The notes beneath the pieces are model-generated. The model made no database searches. It worked only from the letters and a program-made list of their open reading frames with translations, and had not been told where the DNA came from. The position numbers and the translations under genes are program-made. DNA of 64,000 nucleotides from Patescibacteria group bacterium (GTDB lineage Bacteria > Patescibacteriota > Patescibacteriia > 2-12-FULL-60-25). The stretch's first letter is position 1; every line of letters begins with the position of its first letter. Positions 35,702-43,830 of this stretch are shown here, piece by piece. The DNA is taken from NCBI GenBank assembly GCA_023229665.1, contig JALNYW010000001.1, positions 682,001 to 746,000 on the forward strand, written 5' to 3'.

Positions 35702-38098
35702 ATGAAAAAGCTTCTGTTGAGCCTCATCTTGGCCCTTACGGCCCTTTCCCCGTTGTCCGCCTTTGGCGTGAACACGGCCAAGGCCGCCAGCGTGCCTTTG
35801 AACACTGCCATTCGTGGCACTAGCATGACCACGGTCTACTGGTACGCGAATGACGGTAAGCGTTATGTCTTCCCGAATGCCGCGACCTACTACACGTGGT
35901 TCCCGACCTTCGACAATGTCCGCATGATCCCGGACGCCGAACTCTTCACGATCACGATCGGTGGCAACGTCACCTATCGCCCGGCCGCGAAGCTCGTCAA
36001 AGTAAACACGGATCCGAAGGTCTATGCGGTGGCCCGCGGCGGCGTTTTGCGCCACGTGACCAGCGAATACCTGGCCGAACGCTTGTACGGTTTTGACTGG
36101 CGCTCCGATGTCCATGACATCGCCGACGTCTACTTCACCAACTACACCGTTGGCGCGCCGATTTACAGCGAATCGGATTTCAATGTCAGCAACGAATACA
36201 ACGGCGTTTCCACGCCTTCGGATTCCTTGCGCGGCATGACGGGAAACGGTTCCACGGGTGAAATCGTATTGAATGCCTCGCGCACCAATATCAACCCGGG
36301 CGAAGCCGTGGTCCTCTCCGTGTCCAACACCTTGAACTACGGTTCCGGCTACCGCATCGAAATTTACGACGTGCGCACCAACGGCTTGATCCGTACGTGC
36401 AACCTTCCGGTTTCGACCTGCGACATGACGGTCTATCCGCAGCGCAACGCGAATGAAAACTCGGTACAGTACTATGCCGCCTTGCGCGACAGCTCTTCGA
36501 CCACCATCAAGAGCGGGTACTCACCGGTCGTGTACTTCGGTACGACGAACGGCACCCAGTTCTCGTCCGGCTCCTCGAGCCTGGAATCCAGCCGCACGTC
36601 GGCCAATGTCGGCGAAACGGTGATTCTCACGGCCCGCGCCTGGAACTTGAACACCAACGAAAGCAATATCCGCATGGAGTTGTACCGCGAGAGCAACAGC
36701 TCGCTCGTGGACACCTGCTATGACCACGCCACCTGCACGTTTAACGTGACGGTGACGAATGACGGTTCGAACGCGGTCCGCTATTACGTGATCGTAAAGA
36801 ACGACGCGAACGAGCAGATCCCGGCCGCCTACTCCAGCCGCATCACGGTGAGCGGCGCGTCGAATGGCACGCTCGCCTTAAGCGCCAGCCGCTCCACGGT
36901 CATGAGCGGTGAAACCATCACGCTTTCCGCCACGGGCGGAAGCGCGTGGAATACGAGCCGCATCGTGCTCGTGAACGAACAGAACGGCACAACCATCGCC
37001 AACTGCTACAGCGTGACCAACTGCACCCAGACGGTGACGGTGACCGGTTACAATGGCGAAACCATCCGCTACCGCGCGGAAGCCCGCGACTGGAACGGCG
37101 CCATCTTGGCCACCGCCTATGTCACGGTCTACGTGAACAGCACGGGCAGCCAGACCGGAACGCTTACGCTTACCGCTGATCGCACGTCGATCACGAGCGG
37201 CCAGTCCGTCTACCTCACGGCCTACTTCAACGGCACCTTGCCGAGCGGCGGACGCATGGAAATCAAGCGTGACCGCACGAATGAAGTCGTAGGCACTTGC
37301 TACAGCAATACCTGCAACATTACGGTGTACCCGTATCAGACGACGGGCATCAACACGACCCAGTATTATGTCCAGGTCGTGAACAGCAACGGAACGATCT
37401 TCGCCGGCACGCAGTACTCGCCAGTGATCACCTTCACCGGTACCACGGGCGGTTCCAGCGACGGCGTGAACTACATCAACGGCTTGGTCTTGAACGCCGA
37501 CCGCACCTCCATCAATTCCGGCGAACTCGTCCGCCTCACCGCGAACGCGTTCAATGCCGGCACCTGGAGCTATACGGGCAACCGCATTGAGATCTGGAGC
37601 GTGAAAACGAACCAGCTCTTGCGCACCTGCTACGACGTTTCGACGTGTACGCTCGACGTGTATCCGCAAGGAACCGCGACGGACATGACGGCCCAGTACC
37701 AGACCCGCATCTATGATCGCAATGGCGTCTTGGCCATGAGCCAATACTCCGCGGTGATCTACATCAGCGGCACGGGCTCGAATCCGGGCACCGGCACGAT
37801 CTCCGGCTCCGGAGTCACCTCCTATGCGCCGGCGAGCGATCTCCGCGTGAACCGCAATATCTACCTGACGTCGACCTTCACGGACAGCAACCTCGTGATG
37901 TCGGACGCCAAGGTCGAAATCTACGCCGAACACCTCTCGACCCCGGTCGCGACGTGCTACGGCAGCTACACCTGTTCGGTCTATTACCCGACGGGCAGCT
38001 CCCCGATGACGACCCGCGTGTACGCCCGCCTCTCGAACCGTTACAACGTTTCGCAGTGGCTCGAAACCCCGCGCGTCACCATGACGACGACTTGGTAA
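35702..38098 (+). CDS. CPR-type surface protein with six Cys-paired Ig-like repeats
   Basis: A 798-residue exported protein. The start at ATG 35702 gives a signal peptide (MKKLLLSLILALTALSPLSA, cleavage near AKA-AS). Residues about 30-165 form a module with GKRYVFPNAATYYTWFP, GGNVTYRPAAKLVKV and KVYAVARGGVLRHV, widespread in CPR surface proteins. Six tandem repeats of about 100 residues follow, starting near 187, 292, 389, 486, 594 and 700. Each opens with L-x-[AS]-[SD]-R-[ST] and contains a C-x(4-6)-C hairpin (RTCNLPVSTC, DTCYDHATC, ANCYSVTNC, GTCYSNTC, RTCYDVSTC, ATCYGSYTC). They resemble the repeats of the 3782 protein. It is probably an S-layer or adhesin-like protein. No anchoring motif is visible. 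Confidence 0.82.
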   Translation: MKKLLLSLILALTALSPLSAFGVNTAKAASVPLNTAIRGTSMTTVYWYANDGKRYVFPNAATYYTWFPTFDNVRMIPDAELFTITIGGNVTYRPAAKLVKVNTDPKVYAVARGGVLRHVTSEYLAERLYGFDWRSDVHDIADVYFTNYTVGAPIYSESDFNVSNEYNGVSTPSDSLRGMTGNGSTGEIVLNASRTNINPGEAVVLSVSNTLNYGSGYRIEIYDVRTNGLIRTCNLPVSTCDMTVYPQRNANENSVQYYAALRDSSSTTIKSGYSPVVYFGTTNGTQFSSGSSSLESSRTSANVGETVILTARAWNLNTNESNIRMELYRESNSSLVDTCYDHATCTFNVTVTNDGSNAVRYYVIVKNDANEQIPAAYSSRITVSGASNGTLALSASRSTVMSGETITLSATGGSAWNTSRIVLVNEQNGTTIANCYSVTNCTQTVTVTGYNGETIRYRAEARDWNGAILATAYVTVYVNSTGSQTGTLTLTADRTSITSGQSVYLTAYFNGTLPSGGRMEIKRDRTNEVVGTCYSNTCNITVYPYQTTGINTTQYYVQVVNSNGTIFAGTQYSPVITFTGTTGGSSDGVNYINGLVLNADRTSINSGELVRLTANAFNAGTWSYTGNRIEIWSVKTNQLLRTCYDVSTCTLDVYPQGTATDMTAQYQTRIYDRNGVLAMSQYSAVIYISGTGSNPGTGTISGSGVTSYAPASDLRVNRNIYLTSTFTDSNLVMSDAKVEIYAEHLSTPVATCYGSYTCSVYYPTGSSPMTTRVYARLSNRYNVSQWLETPRVTMTTTW

Positions 38099-38108
38099 GA
38101 TCACGAGA

Positions 38109-38145
38109 AACAAAACCCCCGCCTCTCGGCGGGGGTTTTGTTTTA
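38109..38145. terminator. Bidirectional terminator between the surface protein and efp
   Basis: AACAAAACCCCCGCC/GGCGGGGGTTTTGTT with a 4-base loop. Confidence 0.9.
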
Positions 38146-38155
38146 CGTTCTTTCT

Positions 38156-38719
38156 TTAGGCGCGTTCCACGTATTCGCCCGTCTCCGTATTCACGATGAT
38201 GTTCTCGCCTTGCTTGATGAAGAGCGGCGCCTTCACCTTGATCCCGCCTTCGACGGTCACTTCTTTCGTCATGTTCCCGCCGGACACCGTGTTTCCACCC
38301 GTCGCGTCCATGGATTCGATGACCTTGAACGTCATCTTGCGTGGCAATTCGATCGACAAGGGGCGGCCCTCGTGGGTGGTCATGTTGATTTCCATGCCGT
38401 CACGGAGATACTTTCCCTGCTCCCCGACCGCATCATCCGCCATGCTGACCTGATCGAAGGATTCCTGGTCCATGAAGGTGTAGCCGGAAGCATCATGGAA
38501 CAAATACTGCATGCGGCGGTGCTCGACTTCCACCAATTCGATGGTTTCGGAAGTCTTGTAGGTGGCTTCAAGCGTTTTGCCGCTTTCCAGGTTGCGGATG
38601 CGCGTGCGCACGAACGCCGCGCCCTTGCCCGGGTTGATGTGCTGGAATTCGACCACAAGCCAGAGGCCGGCCGAGTCCTTGATCACTACGCCTTTCTTGA
38701 TGTCGTTTGGGGATGCCAT
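38156..38719 (-). CDS. efp: Elongation factor P
   Basis: EF-P binds between the P and E sites and rescues ribosomes stalled at polyproline. The 187-residue protein has three beta-barrel domains with family motifs. The modifiable tip loop is NPGKGAAF with Lys32, the residue that is beta-lysylated in EpmA-containing bacteria. The neighbouring epmA-like gene supports that modification. Several proteins in this window have Pro-rich linkers that would need EF-P. It has its own promoter 30 bases upstream. Confidence 0.96.
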   Translation of the reverse strand: MASPNDIKKGVVIKDSAGLWLVVEFQHINPGKGAAFVRTRIRNLESGKTLEATYKTSETIELVEVEHRRMQYLFHDASGYTFMDQESFDQVSMADDAVGEQGKYLRDGMEINMTTHEGRPLSIELPRKMTFKVIESMDATGGNTVSGGNMTKEVTVEGGIKVKAPLFIKQGENIIVNTETGEYVERA

Positions 38720-38749
38720 AACGGGAATATCGTTCGTTAGTCGGCCGCA

Positions 38750-38778
38750 ACTATGCCAATTTGCCCTTCTTTCGTCAA
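38750..38778 (-). promoter_or_regulatory. Promoter of efp
   Basis: TTGACG (38778-38773), spacer 17, CATAGT (38755-38750), between epmA and efp. Confidence 0.7.
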
Positions 38779-38787
38779 TGATTCCCC

Positions 38788-39753
38788 CTAGAACCGCTCG
38801 CGAACCGGAATCGGCATAAGCTCGCTGAGAGATTTCGCGCCGGTAAGCAGCATCGCCAGCCGGTCCACGCCAAAAGCAATGCCGGAGGCCTCCCCCATTT
38901 TGGGCAAGGCTTCCAGAAAACGCTCATCAATGGGCCAGGTCTCCTTTCCAAGTGAACGGCGCAACTCCTGCTCTTCTTCAAAGCGCTTGCGCTGTTCCGT
39001 TGCATCCGTGAGCTCAACAAAACCGTTCGCAAGCTCGAGCGAGCCGATATACAACTCGGTGCGCAACGCATACCGCGGGTCGCTTGGATCTTTCTTCGCA
39101 AGCGCGGCCATCGAAACGGGATAGGTGTGCAGGAAGGTCGGGACCTCGCCCAGCTTCGGCTCGACTTCGGACAAAAAGATTTTGAAAAATAAATCATCCC
39201 ACGTATCGGCCTCGTTCACGGTTTGATGATGTTCCCGGCACGCCTCCGCCACGGCCTCCCGATCGCCAATCAATGAATCTAATTCCACGTTTGCATACTG
39301 TTTCATGGCATCGCGGACGGAAAGGCGACGGAACGCCGTCTCAGAAAAAGGTTTTCCGTATTGTCCCGCCACCCATTTCACCATGGCTTCGGTTCTCTCC
39401 ATCAATTCAGACAAACCGATCCCCTTCTCATACCATTCGACCATCAAGAATTCCGGATCATGCGTCCCATCCCACGGCTCGTCATTTCGAAAACACGGGC
39501 CCAAATCATAAATCTTCTCAAAACCCGCCGCGAGCATACGCTTCATCGCGTACTCCGGCGAGGTAATAAGCGCACCGCGATGCGGGGTTCCATCAGCCTC
39601 TTCGACCTTGCTCCACATCGGTTCGAGATACGGCTCCTGGCCCGGCAATCCAACCAGACGCGGCGTCTGCAATTCTAAAAATCCTTGTTCGTCGAAATAA
39701 CGACGCACAAGCTGCACAACCCTGGAACGGGCACGGATCTGCTCTAGATTCAT
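38788..39753 (-). CDS. epmA: EpmA-like EF-P beta-lysine ligase (GenX/PoxA)
   Basis: EpmA is a truncated class II lysyl-tRNA synthetase paralogue that activates beta-lysine and attaches it to the EF-P tip lysine. The 321-residue protein lacks the tRNA-anticodon-binding domain of LysRS. It retains motif 2 (CFRNDEPWDGTHDPEFLMVE), motif 3 (GIAFGVDRLAMLL) and LITSPEYAMKRMLAAG. Position next to efp strongly supports the role. The beta-lysine-producing aminomutase EpmB is not in the window. It lies 11 bases after the 39765 gene on the same strand. Confidence 0.93.
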   Translation of the reverse strand: MNLEQIRARSRVVQLVRRYFDEQGFLELQTPRLVGLPGQEPYLEPMWSKVEEADGTPHRGALITSPEYAMKRMLAAGFEKIYDLGPCFRNDEPWDGTHDPEFLMVEWYEKGIGLSELMERTEAMVKWVAGQYGKPFSETAFRRLSVRDAMKQYANVELDSLIGDREAVAEACREHHQTVNEADTWDDLFFKIFLSEVEPKLGEVPTFLHTYPVSMAALAKKDPSDPRYALRTELYIGSLELANGFVELTDATEQRKRFEEEQELRRSLGKETWPIDERFLEALPKMGEASGIAFGVDRLAMLLTGAKSLSELMPIPVRERF

Positions 39754-39764
39754 CCGGCGGATGC

Positions 39765-40256
39765 TTACGGTTTTCCGGCCAAACTGTCAAAAAACTTTTG
39801 CAGACGCGACTTCGGTTGCGGCTTAATGATCTCGGTCTTGATTTGGCGTTGAGAAACCTTGCCTTCTTCCGGAATCGCGCCGAATTTCTCTTCCAACTCG
39901 GAAAGCTTGGCCGAGCGTTCGGCCGTTTCCTGGAGCTCTTGGCTCAAAACTTCTTCGCGAAGGCCGGAAGCGAGCTCGCGCTGGGACTCGGCCTGGGATT
40001 CCTTAAACGCGTCGAGACGTTGCCGCGCTTCCGTCCATTCGGACATGACTTGCACGCGCAAATGATCCGGTACCCAGGAAAAATCCGGGTCACGCCCCTG
40101 CTTGAAGTCATCGACGGCCAAGGCCGCATCTTCCATCAGACGATCGGCATCCGGCTCGTGCTGCAGCAACTCCTGGAACCGTTCCGCAAGCTGTTCGGCC
40201 TGGATATCCTCGATATGGAAGATACCCCCTTGTTCGGCCTTGAAGGATTCATTCAT
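39765..40256 (-). CDS. Hypothetical coiled-coil protein upstream of epmA
   Basis: A 163-residue acidic, helical protein with a long coiled coil (about residues 75-140, e.g. SQAESQRELASGLREEVLSQ) and a basic C-terminus (PQPKSRLQKFFDSLAGKP). ATG 40256 is chosen because a TATGGT -10 box ends 10 bases upstream, a leaderless arrangement; the ORF can extend to 40292 but would cover that box. It is probably co-transcribed with epmA. No family is recognised. Confidence 0.65.
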   Translation of the reverse strand: MNESFKAEQGGIFHIEDIQAEQLAERFQELLQHEPDADRLMEDAALAVDDFKQGRDPDFSWVPDHLRVQVMSEWTEARQRLDAFKESQAESQRELASGLREEVLSQELQETAERSAKLSELEEKFGAIPEEGKVSQRQIKTEIIKPQPKSRLQKFFDSLAGKP

Positions 40257-40273
40257 AGATAATCCCACCATAG

Positions 40274-40318
40274 CAAAACTCCCCGCCGACATCTAGAAAG
40301 TTGTGGCGGGGAGTTTTG
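40274..40318 (-). terminator. Terminator after rpsR
   Basis: CAAAACTCCCCGCC/GGCGGGGAGTTTTG, 14-bp arms around a 17-base loop. Confidence 0.8.
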
Positions 40319-40321
40319 AGC

Positions 40322-40543
40322 TTAGCGGACCAAGTACGGCAGCAAGGCCATGAAGCGCGCGCGCTTGATCGCGTTCGCGAGCTTGCGCTGGTGCCAGGCG
40401 CAGACGCCGGAGCGCTTGCGCGGCACGATCTTGCCGAAGGACGAGAGGTAACGCTGGAGCGTCTTCGTGTCCTTGTAGTTGATGTCTTGGGCGTTGACCT
40501 GGCAGAAATGACAGGTCTTCGGTTTGCGGGAGGTGGGTTTCAT
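40322..40543 (-). CDS. rpsR: 30S ribosomal protein S18 (bS18)
   Basis: A 73-residue bS18 with CHFCQVNAQDINYKD and KIVPRKRSGVCAWHQRKLANAIKRAR. bS18 pairs with bS6 on the 30S platform. The Cys-x-x-Cys plus later Cys/His suggests the zinc-binding form. It is the last gene of the rpsF-ssb-rpsR operon, a widely conserved order. Confidence 0.97.
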   Translation of the reverse strand: MKPTSRKPKTCHFCQVNAQDINYKDTKTLQRYLSSFGKIVPRKRSGVCAWHQRKLANAIKRARFMALLPYLVR

Positions 40544-40595
40544 AGGTGGGGCGCGGAGTGCTTAAGCATTCGGAACCGCGCGGGATGAAATGAAT

Positions 40596-41066
40596 TTAGA
40601 AGGGAATATCTTCGAGACGGATCTCCTGATCGCCGACGCCGCGATCAATCGCGTTGGCTTGCGCCTGGGCGGATGGGTCGGCGGCGGGCATGGACGGGGC
40701 GCTCGGCGTTCCCACGGGACGCGGGGCGGCGCCGGGCTCCTTACGGTCCAGCATGATCATATTATCGGCCACGATTTCGGTCCGGTTGCGCTTTTGGCCA
40801 TCCGGAGCCTCCCATTCGCGGGTTTGCAGGCGTCCTTCGATATAGGTCTTACGGCCTTTACCGAGATACTGTCCGCAAATCTCGGCGAGCTTGCCCCAAG
40901 CCACGACATTGTGGAACTCGGTGCGTTGCTGCTTCTGTCCCTGGGCATCGGTCCACTGTTGATTCGTGGCGATGCCGAACGAACAGACAGTTTGCCCCGT
41001 CGGGGTGGTCCGGACTTCCGGGTCCCGCGTGACATTCCCGATAATCATGGCTCGATTGAGATCCAT
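40596..41066 (-). CDS. ssb: Single-stranded DNA-binding protein
   Basis: SSB coats single-stranded DNA and recruits repair and replication enzymes. The 156-residue protein has an OB-fold from residue 1 to about 110 (MDLNRAMIIGNVTRDPEVR, RTEFHNVVAWGKLAE, YIEGRLQTREW). A Pro/Ala linker and the protein-interaction tip EDIPF follow. It starts 12 bases after rpsF. Confidence 0.96.
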   Translation of the reverse strand: MDLNRAMIIGNVTRDPEVRTTPTGQTVCSFGIATNQQWTDAQGQKQQRTEFHNVVAWGKLAEICGQYLGKGRKTYIEGRLQTREWEAPDGQKRNRTEIVADNMIMLDRKEPGAAPRPVGTPSAPSMPAADPSAQAQANAIDRGVGDQEIRLEDIPF

Positions 41067-41078
41067 ACGATTTGATCT

Positions 41079-41612
41079 TTACACGGTTTCCTCAGGCTTG
41101 GAAGCTTCCGGCTTCGCTTCACCCTCGGCGGGCTTGGCTTCGCCTTCCGGCTTCGCCTCACCTTCTTTCACCTCGCCTTCCGGCTTGGCTTCGCCTTCCT
41201 TTACTTCGCCGTCCTTGGCTTCCGCGGAAACGCGGCGGCGCGGGCGGTCTTCCTTCAAGTTCACGTCCACTTCGGCGAACTGCACGAGCTCGTACTTGGC
41301 TTCGGAGCCGGCTTCTTCAGCCGAGAGGATCATGTGGCGCAGGACTTCCGGCGTGATGCGGAGCTGCATGTCGAGCTTGGCGACGGCGGACGGCTCGGCT
41401 GAGAGCATCACCTGGACATAGTAGCCGTGGCGCTGATCCTTGATCGGATAGGCGAAACGGAGCTTGCCGAGGCGCGTGGTGGATTCCACCGAAGCGCCTA
41501 CCTTGGAAATAAGACCTGACACCCGCGTTTCGATCTCACCGGCTTCGTCGTCGGTGAAGGTCGTCGGGATGATGTAGAGGAGCTCGTAGCGACGAGCGTT
41601 CTGATCCGACAT
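41079..41612 (-). CDS. rpsF: 30S ribosomal protein S6 (bS6) with long repetitive C-terminal tail
   Basis: bS6 binds bS18 and 16S rRNA in the platform. Translation probably starts at ATG 41612 (MSDQNARRYELLYIIPTTF); other in-frame ATGs lie at 41624 and 41678. The ribosomal domain covers residues about 8-100 (YELLYIIP, KLRFAYPIKDQRHGYYV). The last 60 residues are an unusual Glu/Lys tail made of repeats such as EVKEGEAKPEG, longer than in most bS6 proteins. The upstream leader may be autoregulatory. Confidence 0.95.
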   Translation of the reverse strand: MSDQNARRYELLYIIPTTFTDDEAGEIETRVSGLISKVGASVESTTRLGKLRFAYPIKDQRHGYYVQVMLSAEPSAVAKLDMQLRITPEVLRHMILSAEEAGSEAKYELVQFAEVDVNLKEDRPRRRVSAEAKDGEVKEGEAKPEGEVKEGEAKPEGEAKPAEGEAKPEASKPEETV

Positions 41613-41686
41613 ATGAGGTGACATGTCCCCTGTTCGGGGCCCCTTGGCGCATGCCTCAGGTTGGCCAGTCACGGTCAATATTTAGT
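41613..41686 (-). promoter_or_regulatory. rpsF leader, possible S6:S18 autoregulatory element
   Basis: The roughly 75-base leader between promoter and start contains a CCCC-GAACA-GGGG hairpin. The known rpsF leader motif presents CCGAA-like bases to the S6:S18 complex. The match here is by eye and partial. Confidence 0.4.
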
Positions 41687-41692
41687 GCCGAG

Positions 41693-41721
41693 ACCTTAGC
41701 CGAAACCCCTGACTTTGGCAA
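41693..41721 (-). promoter_or_regulatory. Promoter of the rpsF-ssb-rpsR operon
   Basis: TTGCCA (41721-41716), spacer 17, TAAGGT (41698-41693). Confidence 0.75.
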
Positions 41722-41741
41722 GAGTTCGGCTTGGCTTAAAT

Positions 41742-41773
41742 AAAAAAGCCCCGAACCGCGAACGGTTCAGGGC
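41742..41773 (-). terminator. Terminator after the 41767-43680 gene
   Basis: On the minus strand GCCCTGAACCG/CGGTTCGGGGC with TTCG loop, then six Ts. The stop codon lies inside the hairpin. Confidence 0.85.
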
Positions 41774-43680
41774 GAGGTGTTGGCCGGAGCCTCCGGTCCG
41801 TGGGGCGGACGGATCCGGCGCTCGGTGAGCATGGCGGGGTCCAGCGCTTCGATGGCGCTGGGAAAGTCCCTCAGCCGGATGGGGTCCTGGAGCTGCGGGC
41901 ACACCACGTTCGTGTTGTGCAGGAACACGGCGAGACCACTCGCTTCGTACTCGTCGCACAGGAGGACGGGAGCCGCTCCGGGCCGCGTTTCCGCCTCGTC
42001 GAGGAGACGGGTGATGAACCCGTGCAGGGCCGGCGTGGCCTGCTGCCGCTCGAAGTCCTCGGTGATCCTGCGCGGCCGCGGCTGACGGCCGGGTGGCGCG
42101 GAGGACGATCCGTTGGCAGGAGCCTCCCCCTGAGACGGAACGGCGAGGAAGGCCTCCTCGAGCTCTCGGCGCGTGAGCGCGGCCACGGCGGCCGCATGCT
42201 CTTCGGCGCGAGTCCTCTCGGCCCGCATGATCTCGATGGTCAGCGCTTCGTAGGTGCTGGCCTTGGCCTGGAGCTTTCGCAGCGCTTCGGCGCGCTTGTG
42301 GATCCAGTCCGCCAACCGTTGGTCGGTGGCGCTCGTGTCGAAGGCGAGGCCGCACTGCAGCTTCATGTCACGCTCGAGCGTGCCCACGAGGCCGGCGATC
42401 TTCGCGCGCAAGTCGCTCGAGTCGCCCAGGGTCTCGAGGTTCTCCTCGTAGACCTTCAGGACGCCCTGGAGATCGGCGATCAGCTTCTCGTCCCGGGGAT
42501 TGGCGTTGTTCGCCTCCTCCAGGTCGCTCATCGTCTCCTCCACCTGCGTTTCCGCATGGAGGAATACCTCTTCCGCGAAGCGCAGCTTCGCGAGCTCCTC
42601 CTGCGCCGCGGCGATCCGGTCCTTGCGGTCCTGGAACGCTTTCAGCTCCTTGAGCTTCTCGAGCGCATCAGCCATGACGCGCTCCATGCGGTCGCGCAGG
42701 ACGCGATAATAGACGACGGCCCTGACCAGGCGCTTACGCCGCTTGGTGAGAGACTTCGTCTTCGCGACCTCCTTCTTGAGGTCTTCCTCGGCGGTACGAA
42801 GGTAGGATCTGGTCTCCATGAGACCGCCTTCGAGCTTCGTCTTCGCCTGCTCAAGCACTCCTCGATACGCGAGGTGCGGCCTGAGCATGAAGTACCGGAT
42901 CGGCCACAGTGCGATCAGCAGCAGGGCGATCATGATCACGGCGAGCAGGACGAACGCCGCCCACAACGGACGACCGTAGAAGGGGGAGTTCAGGCTCACG
43001 GCCGCCGGGGCGGTCACCGTGACGGTGCGCGGCTCCGGCCGGGCGGCCAGAGCGCTCAGGGCTTCCGCGAGCTCAGCTCGCACAGTCTCAAGGGCCGTGT
43101 TGGCAGCCTCGAGCTGTTCGAGCGCCTCGTCGCGCTCATCGTTCGCACGATGCACGACCGTCTCCGACTCTTCGTAGCGCTGGCGAAAATCGTCGCGCTC
43201 GGCGGTCACGTCACGGAGACGCGATTCGAGCTCGGCGACCCGCGCATCGGGCGCTCCGGCGGGAACCGGACGGCTCGTACGCCGAACGATCGGCGGCAGC
43301 ACGGCTCCGTGCGTGCGCGGAACCCGGTAGGTTGCGCCACGCAGCAAGCCGAAGCTCCTGGTGGCGTCTTCGGGACAGCGTCCCCCGTACTCGGGGTCGG
43401 GACCGAAGTACACCTGGCGTCCGCCCACGCGGCACACGTAGCGCCGTGCATGCGGCAAGTTGGCGAGCACATCGTCGGCGGTGAGCGTCTCGTCACCGGT
43501 GATGCGCCGCGCCAGCGCGACGACCGCCTCCATCGAGGTCGGGCCGTCCACGCCGATACGGACGTAGTCCGCGCCGGCCGGGCGCACCTCGTGGACGTTC
43601 TGCGCCGACGCGAAGCCGGGCAGGACGAGGAACAGACAGGCAACGAACGCGGCAAACACGATCGAGCGGATGATGGCCAT
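41767..43680 (-). CDS. Membrane protein: exported N-terminal domain, one TM, long cytoplasmic coiled coil
   Basis: A 637-residue protein of unknown family. AAAGGAGG lies 5-13 bases before ATG 43680. A signal peptide (residues 1-26, ending GFASA-Q) is followed by an exported region with a Cys pair (RYVCRVGG, GGRCPED) and a coiled coil (about 145-215). A transmembrane helix (LWAAFVLLAVIMIALLLIAL) is near residues 240-262. About 270 residues of cytoplasmic coiled coil follow, ending in a small globular region (APVLLCDEYEASGLAVFLHN). The exported motif DDVLANLPHARRYVC resembles DQIDALNPHHVNYRC in the 43829 protein, so the two are probably paralogues. It is strongly GAG/CTC-biased. TTGACG at 43777 may be its -35. 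Confidence 0.75.
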   Translation of the reverse strand: MAIIRSIVFAAFVACLFLVLPGFASAQNVHEVRPAGADYVRIGVDGPTSMEAVVALARRITGDETLTADDVLANLPHARRYVCRVGGRQVYFGPDPEYGGRCPEDATRSFGLLRGATYRVPRTHGAVLPPIVRRTSRPVPAGAPDARVAELESRLRDVTAERDDFRQRYEESETVVHRANDERDEALEQLEAANTALETVRAELAEALSALAARPEPRTVTVTAPAAVSLNSPFYGRPLWAAFVLLAVIMIALLLIALWPIRYFMLRPHLAYRGVLEQAKTKLEGGLMETRSYLRTAEEDLKKEVAKTKSLTKRRKRLVRAVVYYRVLRDRMERVMADALEKLKELKAFQDRKDRIAAAQEELAKLRFAEEVFLHAETQVEETMSDLEEANNANPRDEKLIADLQGVLKVYEENLETLGDSSDLRAKIAGLVGTLERDMKLQCGLAFDTSATDQRLADWIHKRAEALRKLQAKASTYEALTIEIMRAERTRAEEHAAAVAALTRRELEEAFLAVPSQGEAPANGSSSAPPGRQPRPRRITEDFERQQATPALHGFITRLLDEAETRPGAAPVLLCDEYEASGLAVFLHNTNVVCPQLQDPIRLRDFPSAIEALDPAMLTERRIRPPHGPEAPANTSP

Positions 43681-43788
43681 GATGGCCTCCTTTCACTTTC
43701 TTGAATGGGTCAATGTACGGAAATCCACGCCCCGAAGGGCTGGGCTAATCGTGGTCATATTAAGACCCGAACGTCAAGGGGAAATGCA

Positions 43789-43830
43789 TAAAAAAAGAGA
43801 GACCTTCGCCCAGGGATGGGCGTCGGTCTC
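43789..43830 (-). terminator. Terminator after the 43829-46288 gene
   Basis: On the minus strand GAGACCGACGCCC/GGGCGAAGGTCTC followed by TCTTTTTTT. Confidence 0.85.

Noticed and set aside
35700..38098. CRISPR-like array suggested by the regular repeats
   Set aside because: The repeats are about 300 bases, diverged and in frame as protein modules; no short direct repeats with unique spacers or cas genes are seen anywhere in the window.
36878..38113. 411-codon minus-strand frame
   Set aside because: Antisense to the repeat region of the 35702 surface protein; its repetitive sequence mirrors those repeats.
41800..43704. 634-codon plus-strand frame
   Set aside because: Shadow of the minus-strand coiled-coil gene 41767-43680; same composition argument.
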